NCBI GenBank assembly: GCA_963070105.1
Contig: OY718808.1
Coordinates: forward strand, 10,100,898 to 10,164,897
Source: Litomosoides sigmodontis
Lineage: Eukaryota; Nematoda; Chromadorea; Rhabditida; Onchocercidae
Length of the DNA: 64,000 nucleotides
Direction of reading: 5' to 3'
Part shown: piece by piece, positions 37,700 through 48,999 of the stretch
Layout of the letters: each line of letters starts with the position of its first letter
Numbering within the stretch: position 1 is the stretch's first letter
The notes under the pieces: model-generated
What the model saw: only the letters and a program-made list of their open reading frames with translations
The model's database searches: none
Told to the model about the DNA's origin: nothing
Made by a program: the position numbers and the translations under genes

Positions 37700-40600
37700 A
37701 CATCGATTGGGATAAATGATTCCATGCTGATCACAAACTGGTGACCAGTCGTCGTTGCAATCAGTCTCCATCGAGCAACATTCACCAGAAATTTATCAAC
37801 AAAGTCTTTTCTTTTACAGGGAGGAATTAGAGTGACGACGCATAATAGGTGTCATTTGTTACGTTGGTAAGAATAGCAGAGAAACGTGTGTAACAACAGC
37901 TTTGCGTGCTCTACGTGCTCTAAGTACTTCCTTTATACTTAACCGACTTACCATAATACGCTATTTTAATTAATTTCTGCTGTGTTCGATTCATTATGCA
38001 CTGTTTGTGCCGAAAAGTGCAGAAGTCAGAATGGGTTGTGCCATCGGTATCGCAAACAGGTCCACTGTCAGTGCAGTTTTCAGAAGGTGACAGCGTGCAG
38101 CACTCACCCATATATGCCATTTGAAGGGTGCGATTGTTACGACGATGCGACTCACATTGCGCCAGTCTACAGTAGTACAGTTACTTTCGCAAAGTAAAGC
38201 GTGTAAGAGAAGGGAAAGAGCAAGAGAAGGACTATTTGAAAAAACTGCTCAAATATTTCGTCTGGTTTGTAAATGAAATGCAATGTGGACATTTGATCTG
38301 ATCAGGCCCAGATGGAGTGATGCAAAAGGTGTGCCCAGGGCAGATCATGGATGCGTGTACCTAAACTTGCACCAATTGTCATGGGTTGTTTGCGTATTAT
38401 CACAAAGTGACAATCCTGATTGCTCTTGTTGTTGACAGTCATCCACGCAACATTCACCCCAATATCGAATTGTTAGATTCGTCTGGAAACGTTTCCGTGA
38501 AAGGCATGCCATTCGTTCATATTCACAAATATTATTATGTGTGTGACCTTCGCTATCACAAATTGGTGACAAATTATCGCTATCATTACATTTTGCACTA
38601 ATTTCCCTACAGCATTCTCCTAAAAAAATTCTTTCCCTTACAACACGAAGATCGAATTTGCACACATTGAATGTTATTGCAAACCACAGCAAGTAAGTAA
38701 GTAATTCGATGCATTTGCAAGGCAGCAAGTGATAAAACTGAACTCTTTCTTCTCATCAAACAAAACTTTCGGCATAAACTGTTGCTGAAGTTGAATCGAA
38801 CTGAAATCACCTGACCTCTGTAGTCAAGTTCCAGTTTCATTTCTTTACTTCCCATCGGATCCCACCGATTAAATTCTTTGCCGAGTCCACAGATCGCATT
38901 GTTTAATTCGCACTCGTTTTGATATGTCACACCTGTTAAATTAAATAACTGCCACTCACCTATGCATCATCGTCGAAAGAAGTAAAATCATTCCTTATTG
39001 CCAATGATTCCCATCCGTCCGCCAAGCAGGTTGAAGTTTATGTAAATTTGCAAACCGTTAGAGGCGCAGACAGGTTGGTAATCATTCCGGTTGCACTGCA
39101 CGCTGCACGCGTCATTGGGACACGCGGTGTAGCTAGCGACACTTAGTGGTTGACCATCACGTCGTGTAGCAATGCAGTTTCGCATGCTAAACACGCACAA
39201 GTTCTGCAATGTTATTGAAATGAAGCAAAAATTGCGGGCTGCAAGCGAGTCGAAATATTTGTTTCAATTGCTAGCGAAACAAACTTACTGAGTGAGTGAC
39301 ATTGCGGTTATCGCACACAGGCGCCCAATGCCGCTCGCACCGATTTATGCAACACTCGCCGCTGTACGCCGCGAGCAGTGTTCTGAAAGCAGGCAATGCT
39401 CACTGTTCCAGTCGTAGTGGCCACTGATCCGTCGTCAATGTAGCGGAGAAAGCTAGCTCCCTCACGGAAGAGCAACTTTCACGAAGGGAGGGGAGGGACA
39501 CGTGGAAAGGAGGACATATTCTGCGGAGGAAAGCTAGATAAGAATTCATTCATAGTCTGCTCCACCCATTTCCTCTAGAAGAGAGAGACCTACCTGTTCA
39601 CGCATCGTGCTCTGATCAGGCGACATCGATTCACATAGGTAGTTCCATCCGTACCGCAAATGGGCTCGTAATTTAGCATGTCATCGCACTCTGTGCTATT
39701 ACTGCACTCCACTGCTTCATCTCCATCTACAACGTTCACTCTGAATTTAGCAACCCCCACAAAGTATCTCTCACAGATCCAAATCCAGTCCACCAGTTCT
39801 TAACCACAAACGATATCATAGCATTAATTACAGTGGTACCCTTGGGCAATTTATTGTCGTTTGAGGAAGATGTCCCCAAGCACCCACCATTCTCGTTTAC
39901 CAACGTTAAACTGCGGTGTGCAATTTTTTCTTCTCGACATTTATGTACCTTGAAGAAGATATTCATATTGAAATCAATTAAATTTATTGAAATCTCGGAC
40001 AGAAATTGCCAACACTTACACCTAAACAATAGCAATAACGTTGTCACATTCTTAATTTCATTTTTTTAATATAAATTTCCAAAATAAATTTTAAATTGTT
40101 CTGTGGAAAGGCTTCGATCATTTTTATTTTGATGCACTCAACAAATGAACAAATCGCTATGTAACCTCGAAGTGACAACGAGTTAAGTGAGTGACATTGC
40201 GAGAATCGCAAACTGCTCCTTCTGTTCTCAATTGTCCCTTGCCATCGAAGAACTCTTCGCACGTATCTTCCGTTGGACAACAGCGCCCCGTCTGTAAAGC
40301 ACTTCGCTTACGTTTTCTCCTCAACTAAACTGCCAATTAGTTGTTGAAACGTTTACCTACGGAAAGGAGATTGATTTAACTAAAAAACATACTCCTATAT
40401 AGTGGTGAGGTACATGAAAATAAGTTGGAGAATGTTGCTTATCGTTACTATGAAATCATTACTCGAAAAGAAAGCCTTTTTTGGAAAAGCAGTGCTCGAA
40501 AAGTTAATATTTAATCACTGGCTTGTTGCTTAAAAAAATCTTTCAACAACTTGAGGTCTATTTGAAATATTATTTAAAAAATGAGCCATCGTCTGAAAGG

Positions 40601-43351
40601 TTAGCAATTAGTTGAAATTCGGTTACTGCTTGTACATTGCATAAATTTATTTCCCTGAAAATTCACTTGCAAATGCTTTTCAACTTTTCATTTCGATTTC
40701 ACTTCTAATTGCTTCATTCATAATTGCTGAGGAAAAATAAAATCCGCCAAAGTTAATTATGCACAATTTACTGCTCTTCTCATACTCCTTTCCTTTCACT
40801 TCCCCTTCCTCAGCCGCTCAAATGAATTTTTTTTTTTTAAAAAGTAAAGGTCAAAAATTAACATATGCGGCGGTAATGTTGTAGCCAAACTTTCGCTCAT
40901 AAATGCATCGTAACATCTCGAATTCGCATTTTCTCTTCGTACGTCCAGCTTGGTCGCACACGAAGTTGGAATCCGATTCCGTCTCCGCCACCCTCTTATT
41001 GCAATTTGAAATCAAACAGTCTCGGCACTCACCTGTTATTCACCCAGAAGGTAGCAAGGAAACAAACAAACGAGAGGGATGTATAGCAGCAAAGTGAAGT
41101 GTCGGCAAAGTGTTTCTGGCTCACCAACCGTAATAAAGTTGCTCTAAACTTCTATCTCGACATCTTGCATTCAAGAACAAACATCGATTGGGGTAGGTAA
41201 CAAAAGTTGTCGCACAAATTGGTTGATATGGGAGATTCTCCGCGCATCGCCGATAACAGCGCCGCGATGCTGAAAAGTCTCACTGAAAGTTTCTGCAGGA
41301 AGAAGTGCAACTGCGCCGCATCTCTGTTCTACAGCGGCTAAAATGTCGGCAAATACCTTGTGATGGCTGACCTTTCTTGACTTCTTTCTTCTCAGCGCTA
41401 TTAGTAGAGCACCGTCTCTCGTCAGCTAACGATAGCCGTTTTCCACTTCGCATAGCGATGCATTGTGCCCGTAAAAAAGTACACTGATTTCTTAAAGCAT
41501 TAAATTCAAAGTAAATAAGCGTAGGAAAATTTATCAGTTAAATTAATGCAAATTTGCTTACCTATGCCAGCGGCCATTGCTATCGCATACAGGCCGTCTC
41601 ACGCTGCTGCAACTTCCACGCTTTGGACATCGAATTTGCTCCTTAAAGTAAGTTTCAAGGAAAGTTTGCTTGATGAAATTGCTTCCTGACATATGTATTC
41701 CGCAAATTGTTATCTTCTATTAATTCATAAAATCCTTGTGCGATTAAGTAAATCAGAAGTTTTGCAAGATTAAAATAGAATTTCGGAAAAAAAAATCAGT
41801 CATACATCATCAGTCACGGGTCTTTCGCTTTGGTTACCAACGAATGGAGTAGTAGTGGACGATTGGTTGCAAGCCATCAAAGCGTACAAAAAAGAAGCGT
41901 TAGCTTCATCCTTGAAAGTCGCAGCCATTTATCCACTTAGAAATTCTGCTCTCTCACAAATTAATTGCTGATGTCTTTCTCGTTTTAAATGATAACGAAG
42001 GAAGCGTAATGGATGAATTTATGATAAGAAGTGGGTCTCGCAGTGTCAATTAATGATGAGGAAAAAGCTTAATTTGGTGTTTAATTTCCTTATGCATTAC
42101 GTCACAAGTAGTCTGCTGTAAAATAAACAATTTGTAAAATAATTAAGACTGTAACACTCCAAAGCTTAGAATTTCGGCGCATTATAATCATTTATCAACT
42201 TGCTTTTTTCCTTTCCATACAGTTGAGTTTTTGAAAAGTGCACAAATTTCGATACGTCTTTTGTCTGCTATCACACACAGGACTGTTTTTTTGCGAACAC
42301 TTTGTGGGACACACCTAAAGCATGAGGAGGGGTAAAAGCAGTTCAGAAGAAAGCAACTTTCCCTGCACGATTTGAATAAATGTGTAATAGCTGTCAAATT
42401 TAACAACCCATGATGCGTGAGAGAGAAGACCTAGAATACATGTGTTGTCACATCTAACGGCCCTTTCATTTATTGTTCAAGGATAAAAGCGAAGATGAAT
42501 TATCTATCGGTCGGGGAAGGAAGGATCGGCTGCATACCACCCGAACTGCTATTTCGGCAATTTTTTTCACAAGTATTGCAAGCAAAATCATTTCGTTTCC
42601 TTTTTGCCGAAGAGTTAGCTTGAAGGATTCGTTAGGATAGGGCTGGGGAGTTGTCCAGTTTTCTCTTTTGACATAATTGCGCGAAGAAGAAGATGCTATG
42701 CTAGGTGGAGTCTTACTTCCTCTTCGAAGGTGAAGACTGGCGAGTTGATATTACATGGCCCGACATGTACCAAAATCCTGAAATGCAAGCTTCTTCGCTT
42801 GCAACTAAATAATGCAAGTGAGCAGGGAGTGCGATGCGTTTGATTCATATTATCGCATACAGGCAACGTCTGCTTTGGTCCATCGTTGCAAACTGCCATC
42901 ACTTGCTGGCATGTTTCCGGTACGGTTCGGTTTACTGGAACCACCTTCCGTCCACTGCTTCTCGTCACCGCCTGGTTTGGAACTTAACTTTAGGCAGGCA
43001 ATCCGTGTTGCAAGTTGCAAGTTGCAAATTTTCCTGCGTGCAACAATGCAAGGTTTGAAAAATTTATTGCAAGTATTTGCATACTTTTTTCATCATTGCG
43101 TGTTGAGTGAGAGAAGATGGCCTCAACAACGGAGCAGTCGGAGTGGTGGCAGTTGTGGTGGTGAGAGGAGACGAGGAAATACTTGTTGTTGTGTTATTAG
43201 TTTGTTGAAATTCAAACAGGACATCGCCATCATTGCTATTGCTGACATGACGGATCGAATTAGAAGGAATTGCTGATGGCGCAAGTAATGCAAATAATAT
43301 TGCGGCAATAGTTGACGTGGTGGTGGTGGTGGTGTTCCATTCCCACAGCAT
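37700..43351 (-). CDS. Secreted multi-Kazal (follistatin/agrin-type) domain protein
   Basis: Fifteen exons join in phase: 43085-43351, 42717-42971, 42200-42314, 41562-41685, 41372-41490, 41129-41269, 40863-41032, 40166-40291, 39884-39948, 39594-39740, 39289-39382, 39056-39203, 38816-38932, 38361-38619, 37952-38166 (about 787 codons). A probable sixteenth begins at 37785. The N-terminus has a poly-Thr run, a hydrophobic signal segment (IAAILFALLAPSAI) and a Ser/Thr/Asn-rich, mucin-like stretch. Then come 12-13 Kazal-like units: PVCD/PICG, a polar turn, N-x-C-x-F, six residues, Cys, then G-E-C-C closing one unit and opening the next. The most canonical is PICGTDGTTYVNRC. Kazal domains are extracellular serine-protease-inhibitor folds and also occur in agrin and follistatin. 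No EGF, laminin-G or membrane segment is seen. The last exon needs a TG acceptor; otherwise the protein ends 11 residues after the last normal donor. Confidence 0.9.
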
Positions 43352-43974
43352 TTGTTGTTACTTCCTGAAAGGAAGGGAATGTTCGTGCCGTGAAGAAGAA
43401 ATTACAGTTTTACTTCTACGTGGGAAACAGTGAATCCTTTATGCTCTCACACTCGGCGGCACTCAACGAGTTGCTCTCATTGCTCTACTTCTACTTCAAT
43501 GGTCAACTAATGAATTCTGAAATGGGCTAATGCTCTGACAGGAATTGACGCCGTACGTTTCGAGAGTTTCAAAATGTGAAATGGACACTTCGTGAAAGGA
43601 CGGAACGATCCGAATAGCATTTAAGCCATAAGAAGACATTTGATTACCACACTGACAGCACTCACCCCCATCAATTTCGTCGCTTTTCTTCTATCACCTT
43701 ATCGATGAACAAAATGAAAAATCAATCAACTGCTTTCTTAAAAGTTCGAAATTCCACACAGACCGGCGAGTGCGACAGAGATTAATGTAAGTAAGCTTAA
43801 CTCTCCATTTAACTAAGTATTTGAAAATTCTTAAAAAGTTGCAGTTTTAATTAATATAGTAAGAAAGTATTCAAAGCTTGCTAAGTTCAAGTATAAAGAG
43901 ATGAAAAAAATTAGACGAGATAGCTCGGAATGAAGGACAGCTAACGAAGCATAAAAATTAATGAGGACGTCGTG

Positions 43975-43979
<5 letters not shown>

Positions 43980-44014
<35 letters not shown>
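43980..44014. repeat. (GA)n simple repeat
   Basis: A purine GA run of about 35 bp lies upstream of the multi-Kazal gene. Confidence 0.92.
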
Positions 44015-46178
44015 TTTGCAGCGCAAGTTGGGTATGCACACTGAATACATGATCAGCCTAAACATCTGGACCAGATTACTTACGGTGAGTGAAGCGCAGC
44101 AACAGACAGTAGTTACCTAGCTAGTCGTCTCTCTCCCAGAAAGCGTTGCACAAATCACAAATCATTGAAAAGGAATTTAAATTTCGCGAAAAGAAGTAAT
44201 CAGATGCATCACCTCCAAAGTGCACAAATTATCGTACCATTCCCTATGCGCACCATTCTGCTTCTTAATTCAGGCTTTTCATCCAGTCTTTATTAAAAGA
44301 TTTAAAAGTGCCGAAAAATTTCGAAAACCATTTTCAAAACTTTTCCTCCAATCAGATACCCACTGCAATTTCCCCTCTACATTTTCCGTTCCCAACGTAA
44401 GTTCTTATGAAGCACCTATCACACCGGAAGAAACAAATAGAACTGAATAACTGAAGGAACCAACGTGAAAAGTTAATTGGTGTCATTGCAAAACTGCGCC
44501 TTGCAATTGGGTCGTCCCTCAATTCATCCCACACCACATTACTTGTTTTATTACCATCATAATTAACCACACGCATAATAATATCATTCCTCAGTGAAAT
44601 TGGAAAGTATCACAAAAAAAAATTCTTCCGTTTTAAATTATTTCTCTCTCCTTTGTGTTCTCCTATCCCTTCATTTTTTTCCTTTTATTTTCAAGAAACA
44701 TTGGCACATTATAGTAACATTATTTGCTGCAAAGCGCAATTGCCACCACAGATAATTGCAAATTCGTAGATTGCTTTGTTGTTGACTCATTTTAATAAAA
44801 TTTGACCTCACCAGTGCTTAACTTTTTTTATTACACTAAAGATAACCGCTCGCGTATAGTTATTTTTATAAATTTTGTCCTATAAACTTCCATCAATTAC
44901 TTGTAGAAGGTGTGAGGGCAGGGTTTCATTAAGGTCTGCCATTTCAGGAACTTTTACATAATATTTCAGACCGGGTCCATCTGAATCCTTTCGTAGGCAT
45001 CCTTCCATCTACACCTCCTAGCTTCACTTCCTCTCGCACTTTCCTTTAGGCTCAACGGCTTAGGAAGTGCTGCTTCCAAATGTATTCATTTCAAATTCAG
45101 CCGAAAATTAATTTTTTCAATTGATGCAACAAATTTAACCTGTAGAAGAACTATTATCATTATTCAGCAGGACAAACAGATAAAAGTTATTTAAAATTAA
45201 AGCGCAAGTGAATGTGTTGCAATGACGGCTGGCAGAATTGACATTACTGATAGATTTTTTGTGGAAAAGGATATTAGCAGTTAGGAATTAAATTGTATTT
45301 TATTACTCACAACTTCCTGGCAAAAAACATTCCCGATTTGTTCATAAATGAATGCCCACAAATACTATTTTAATTAATTGATCGTTTATTGTTTTATTAT
45401 ACGCGTTCGTCCACTTTGTCCCTACCCGTCTTCTTATCTTTCACCTATTATTGCTCCTTGACTAACCTGCAACAAGTACTCCCTCCATTTAATAATCGAA
45501 AGGATAAATGAAATAAATTTTTAAGCAGAAGTTTAAAAGACTTCATGGCATTAAAATCCTTACTTCAATTGAAACATATTATTCATATGCAAATTTCTGA
45601 TAACCAAGAAAATAACTTAATTTTCAAGATAACGGTAACTTGATAAATGATGAGAGCTTCAGTAAGGGAGTATTTTCAAATAATCAAATATCGTCACTCA
45701 TTAAAGACTAACTGTAAAAAAATGATTGGCCTAAATTTTGCTTAAAAGATAAGAGAAGAAAATTAGACAATGTATGTTGATGGAACACTAGACAACCATA
45801 CTTTATAGACGTCAGAGAGTCTGAATTTTAGAAATTTAAACAGTGATTAAGATAGTCCATAATTTTTGAAACTTAATATCATGCATTAGATAAAAAATAT
45901 CACATTTATCTTAACGTCAAAATTAGTTCCAACAAATTAGTCTAAACTAGAATCATCTACTGCAAAAAACAGCAGGAAACTCTCTTCATGACAATGTTTA
46001 TTTAGTTCACGAAGGAATGAATATAAGTTGGAATAACGCGCAAGAGGCACTTCACGTTTTATATATTTTTTTCAACTATCATTATGAAATTTGCCACAAA
46101 GGGAAAAAAAGAAAATGAAAGCCGACTACCAAAGTGTAGGATCCTCGGAAAGAAGTCTCCTGTTCTTAAGCATGCCTA

Positions 46179-46215
46179 CGTAGACGCACACGCATGGAAT
46201 GCGTGTGCGTCTACG
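46179..46215. repeat. Perfect inverted repeat, 17-bp arms, 3-base loop
   Basis: The left arm 46179-46195 (cgtagacgcacacgcat) is the exact reverse complement of 46199-46215, separated by gga. The arms are about half GC in AT-rich surroundings, so a transcript would form a stable hairpin on either strand. Confidence 0.95.
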
Positions 46216-48304
46216 AAAGAATTGCCGTAAAGGAAGGGCCGTGTACTGTTGCTAACTAAGTGACAAGTGATTTGTGGGATGTCTGTAATTTGTGCTAAAT
46301 TCATTTCGGATTTCCTACATGAAATCGAAACAATGAGTGAAGAAATTCCACGCGTTGTTTTGCAGTCTTTACAAATTCTCTGAGAAGCAGTAATTCTAAC
46401 TGGCCCAGTCCATACTAACTCACCTTTCTTATTCTTCTCAGATTTCATTTCCTGCAACAAGCGACTGCAACGTCGAATGATAAGCTAACCCAGTCCACAA
46501 TTTCTTGAATCGTTTAGAAAAACGCAAGCACCCGCCAACTTAAAAATATTTCAGTTTAGTTTGTATTTGAATAAAAGTGATTTTGGACTTCCGAAGTGCC
46601 ACAAATATGTGAGCTTTAAAAGTTTAAATTAGGTGCTGCTTTTGCCGATGAAGTCCCCATCGTTCTTTTTTTCATCAATGACCACATGATTTTTTCCGTT
46701 ATATTCTTTGCAAATAGACAGGAGGCAAGAAGCATTTAGGCCTATTGTTGCAAGTTTGTTGAAAGCAGCTGTGCTAATAACTTTTGGTTTACGTACGCGT
46801 AAACAAATTTCATAAGCGATTTGACAACTCCAATATTCTTGGGTTTGTGAAATTTCCTTGGTATTAGCTAAAAGCTTATATTTAAGTGATAAAATTCATT
46901 TTTTATTAGATAAATCTTGCTGCGCCAACAAACGTCCACTCCTCCATCCATCTGTGTCCTAAATTCATCCCACAGAACTGACTCATCTCAGTCAACTTGT
47001 CCAACTAATATGTCGTGTTGCAAATCAGTATATAATTTTCTAGACCTAGTCCAAACTTCTGAAACTCATATGAGTTGATTTGTTTAACTTCTGAAACACA
47101 TCGTCTGACGAATTTGTTGCCAGCGGAGTCATTTACACAAGGAGTGAGTGAATGAGTGTAGAGTTAGTTCATCATGGCGTAAAATTTTCTGATCAAATAA
47201 AGTTTTCTTTTTTAAAATCATCAAATATTTTTTAATTTAAATTTGTTCCCATCACTTACCCGTTGCTACTGCGCCTATTGATTATTATCTAATAGTTCCA
47301 TAGCATTTATCTGTAATTGATCAGAAAACTTTCACTCATTTTTCCTCTGACTTGATGATGTGCAAAAATTCACATAGATAATTTGCATAAAGAATTGAAG
47401 TTGATTGAATGCCAAGTAGAACCAGCTTTGTGGGAAGAGATACTTGACTCAAATTTCTTGTCTTCCCGACATTGCACTCCTTTTAATTTAGAAGCGCTTC
47501 GACGATTTTTAAGTTTTCCTCTTCCTTTTTGTGGGATTTCTGACTTCCCGGACATTTCTAAGGTGGAAAGGAAAGCTTTCAAAGGAAAAAGAAAAGGGAA
47601 ACTATTACACTATAAGCACAACATTTTATATTTTGCAGCTGAGAGAAATGAACGTTGTTTCTTTACGTTCTACGTGTAATTTCCGTCTCGTCGTTCCCTT
47701 TCCCTGCGATGCCAATGCTTACAACAGTTGTGCAAAGCGGTGAAGACTATAGGACAATATGGGGCTTTTTAATTCAAAATTTAAAGCATGTATAAATAAA
47801 GGGAAGGAAGAGGAAGAAACAAATCTCTTCCATGCATACGTATGTGAGAGTTGGCCGGTGTCCAGAAATCCGAGTGCTTAAAGCAAAACTCATTGAAATG
47901 TGGGATATCACATGTAATCTCATCTTCTGTGAGCGTTGAGAGGAATCTCGCAATCCGTCCGTAATCGAGGAACGCTCGTGAACGTGCCGCCGTGCCGCTT
48001 TGCTTGCTGAGGAAGATCTGTTGCTCACTGACAATTGTAGCTTCATTTCGCTAGCAGCCAAGTTTCACTAGGGAGCCTTATATAGGAATCAATCGCTCGC
48101 TCTCCTCGTCGCAACCGCAACACGTCACCCACCGCAAATTGAAGAGAGCAGGAACGATGACTGACAGTGGGAAGCGAAGGTGCACTGTAGGGAGTCCCGC
48201 TGGGGGCTAGAGCTTCAACTGCAGGCTTCACCAATTACAACCATTCCTTTCTTCTAACTGCGTACGGCAGTGCACGGCAGGGCAGGGCAGCACTCCGAGA
48301 ATGC

Positions 48305-48308
48305 AAAA
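48305..48308 (-). terminator. Pol III T-run after tRNA-Leu
   Basis: On the minus strand a TTTT run starts 17 bases after the tRNA 3' end, within the usual distance for RNA polymerase III termination. Confidence 0.55.
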
Positions 48309-48325
48309 TGCCGGCACATTCCCGC

Positions 48326-48407
48326 TGACGAGAGTGGGATTCGAACCCACGCCTCCGAAGAGACTGGTGCCTTAAACCAGCGCCTTAGACCGCTCGGCCA
48401 TCTCGCC
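48326..48407 (-). tRNA. tRNA-Leu (anticodon AAG)
   Basis: The 82-nt minus-strand sequence folds as a class II tRNA. The acceptor stem GGCGAGA pairs with TCTCGTC (one G-T pair) and is followed by discriminator A. The A box TGGCCGAGCGG and B box GGTTCGAATCC are canonical. The anticodon arm is CTGGT-TTAAGGC-ACCAG, giving anticodon AAG (reads CUU and, after inosine editing, CUC). A long variable arm (TCTCTTCGGAGG) is typical of leucine tRNA. There is no intron and CCA is not encoded, as expected for a nuclear gene. Confidence 0.96.
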
Positions 48408-48999
48408 ACTCGCAAGCAGTTCCATTCGTGAATTCTATTAAGATAGTTTCACGATTGCTGTCGCCGGCTGTGCGCATATCAGTCATTCCTCTTCGTCAAA
48501 CACTTGTTGGTTGAATGCAGGCCCGCTACTGCAACTCGTCGATTGCTCGCGGTGGTGGGGAAGAGCAATGGCCGGAATATGTAGGTGTAAGCTAAGCGGT
48601 TGTGATCCGAGATTGGCAATGAGGAAGGATGAAATAAGGACTGATAGTGAGGAAGGAGATCTCAGTAGCGATGGAGCGCTTTTGACAAGCAACCAATCAT
48701 GTCGATCAAGCAAAGTGCAGAGGCGCTTTGGGTACATTGCAATGTATTAGATATTAGCATAGCGAGCTAGTACTGCTCGAGCGCAAGCGTCAACCGTTAA
48801 CTGCCTGATTCTATCAATGACAGCACAAATGATCGACCGTCCACTCACCTTTGAACAACCATCAATTCCACATTTATTCGCTATTGCCAGTCACGACAAC
48901 AGTACTCACACAAAGTGCTGTTTAAATAATTAGAGCAGCGGCAGAAATTTGAACCAAAAGCAAAAAACAAAGGATCGTAACTCACTTTCTTCATTGCTT

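Larger units (their letters stand above)
43352..48300. other. Mostly non-coding; one possible plus-strand exon
   Basis: No gene is resolved. The best candidate is a plus-strand stretch at about 44274-44397 with a good acceptor (cttcttaattcag) and a consensus donor (AAC|gtaagt), encoding FHPVFIKRFKSAEKFRKPFS. A plus-strand frame at 47383-47679 (QVEPALWEEILDSNF) has protein-like composition but no splice support. A perfect inverted repeat lies at 46179-46215. Confidence 0.35.

Noticed and set aside
39736..40047. 103-residue minus-strand frame read as one exon of the Kazal gene
   Set aside because: Only 39884-39948 fits: that part restores the Kazal Cys spacing (CHFE then VHKC) and phase; the rest is intron.
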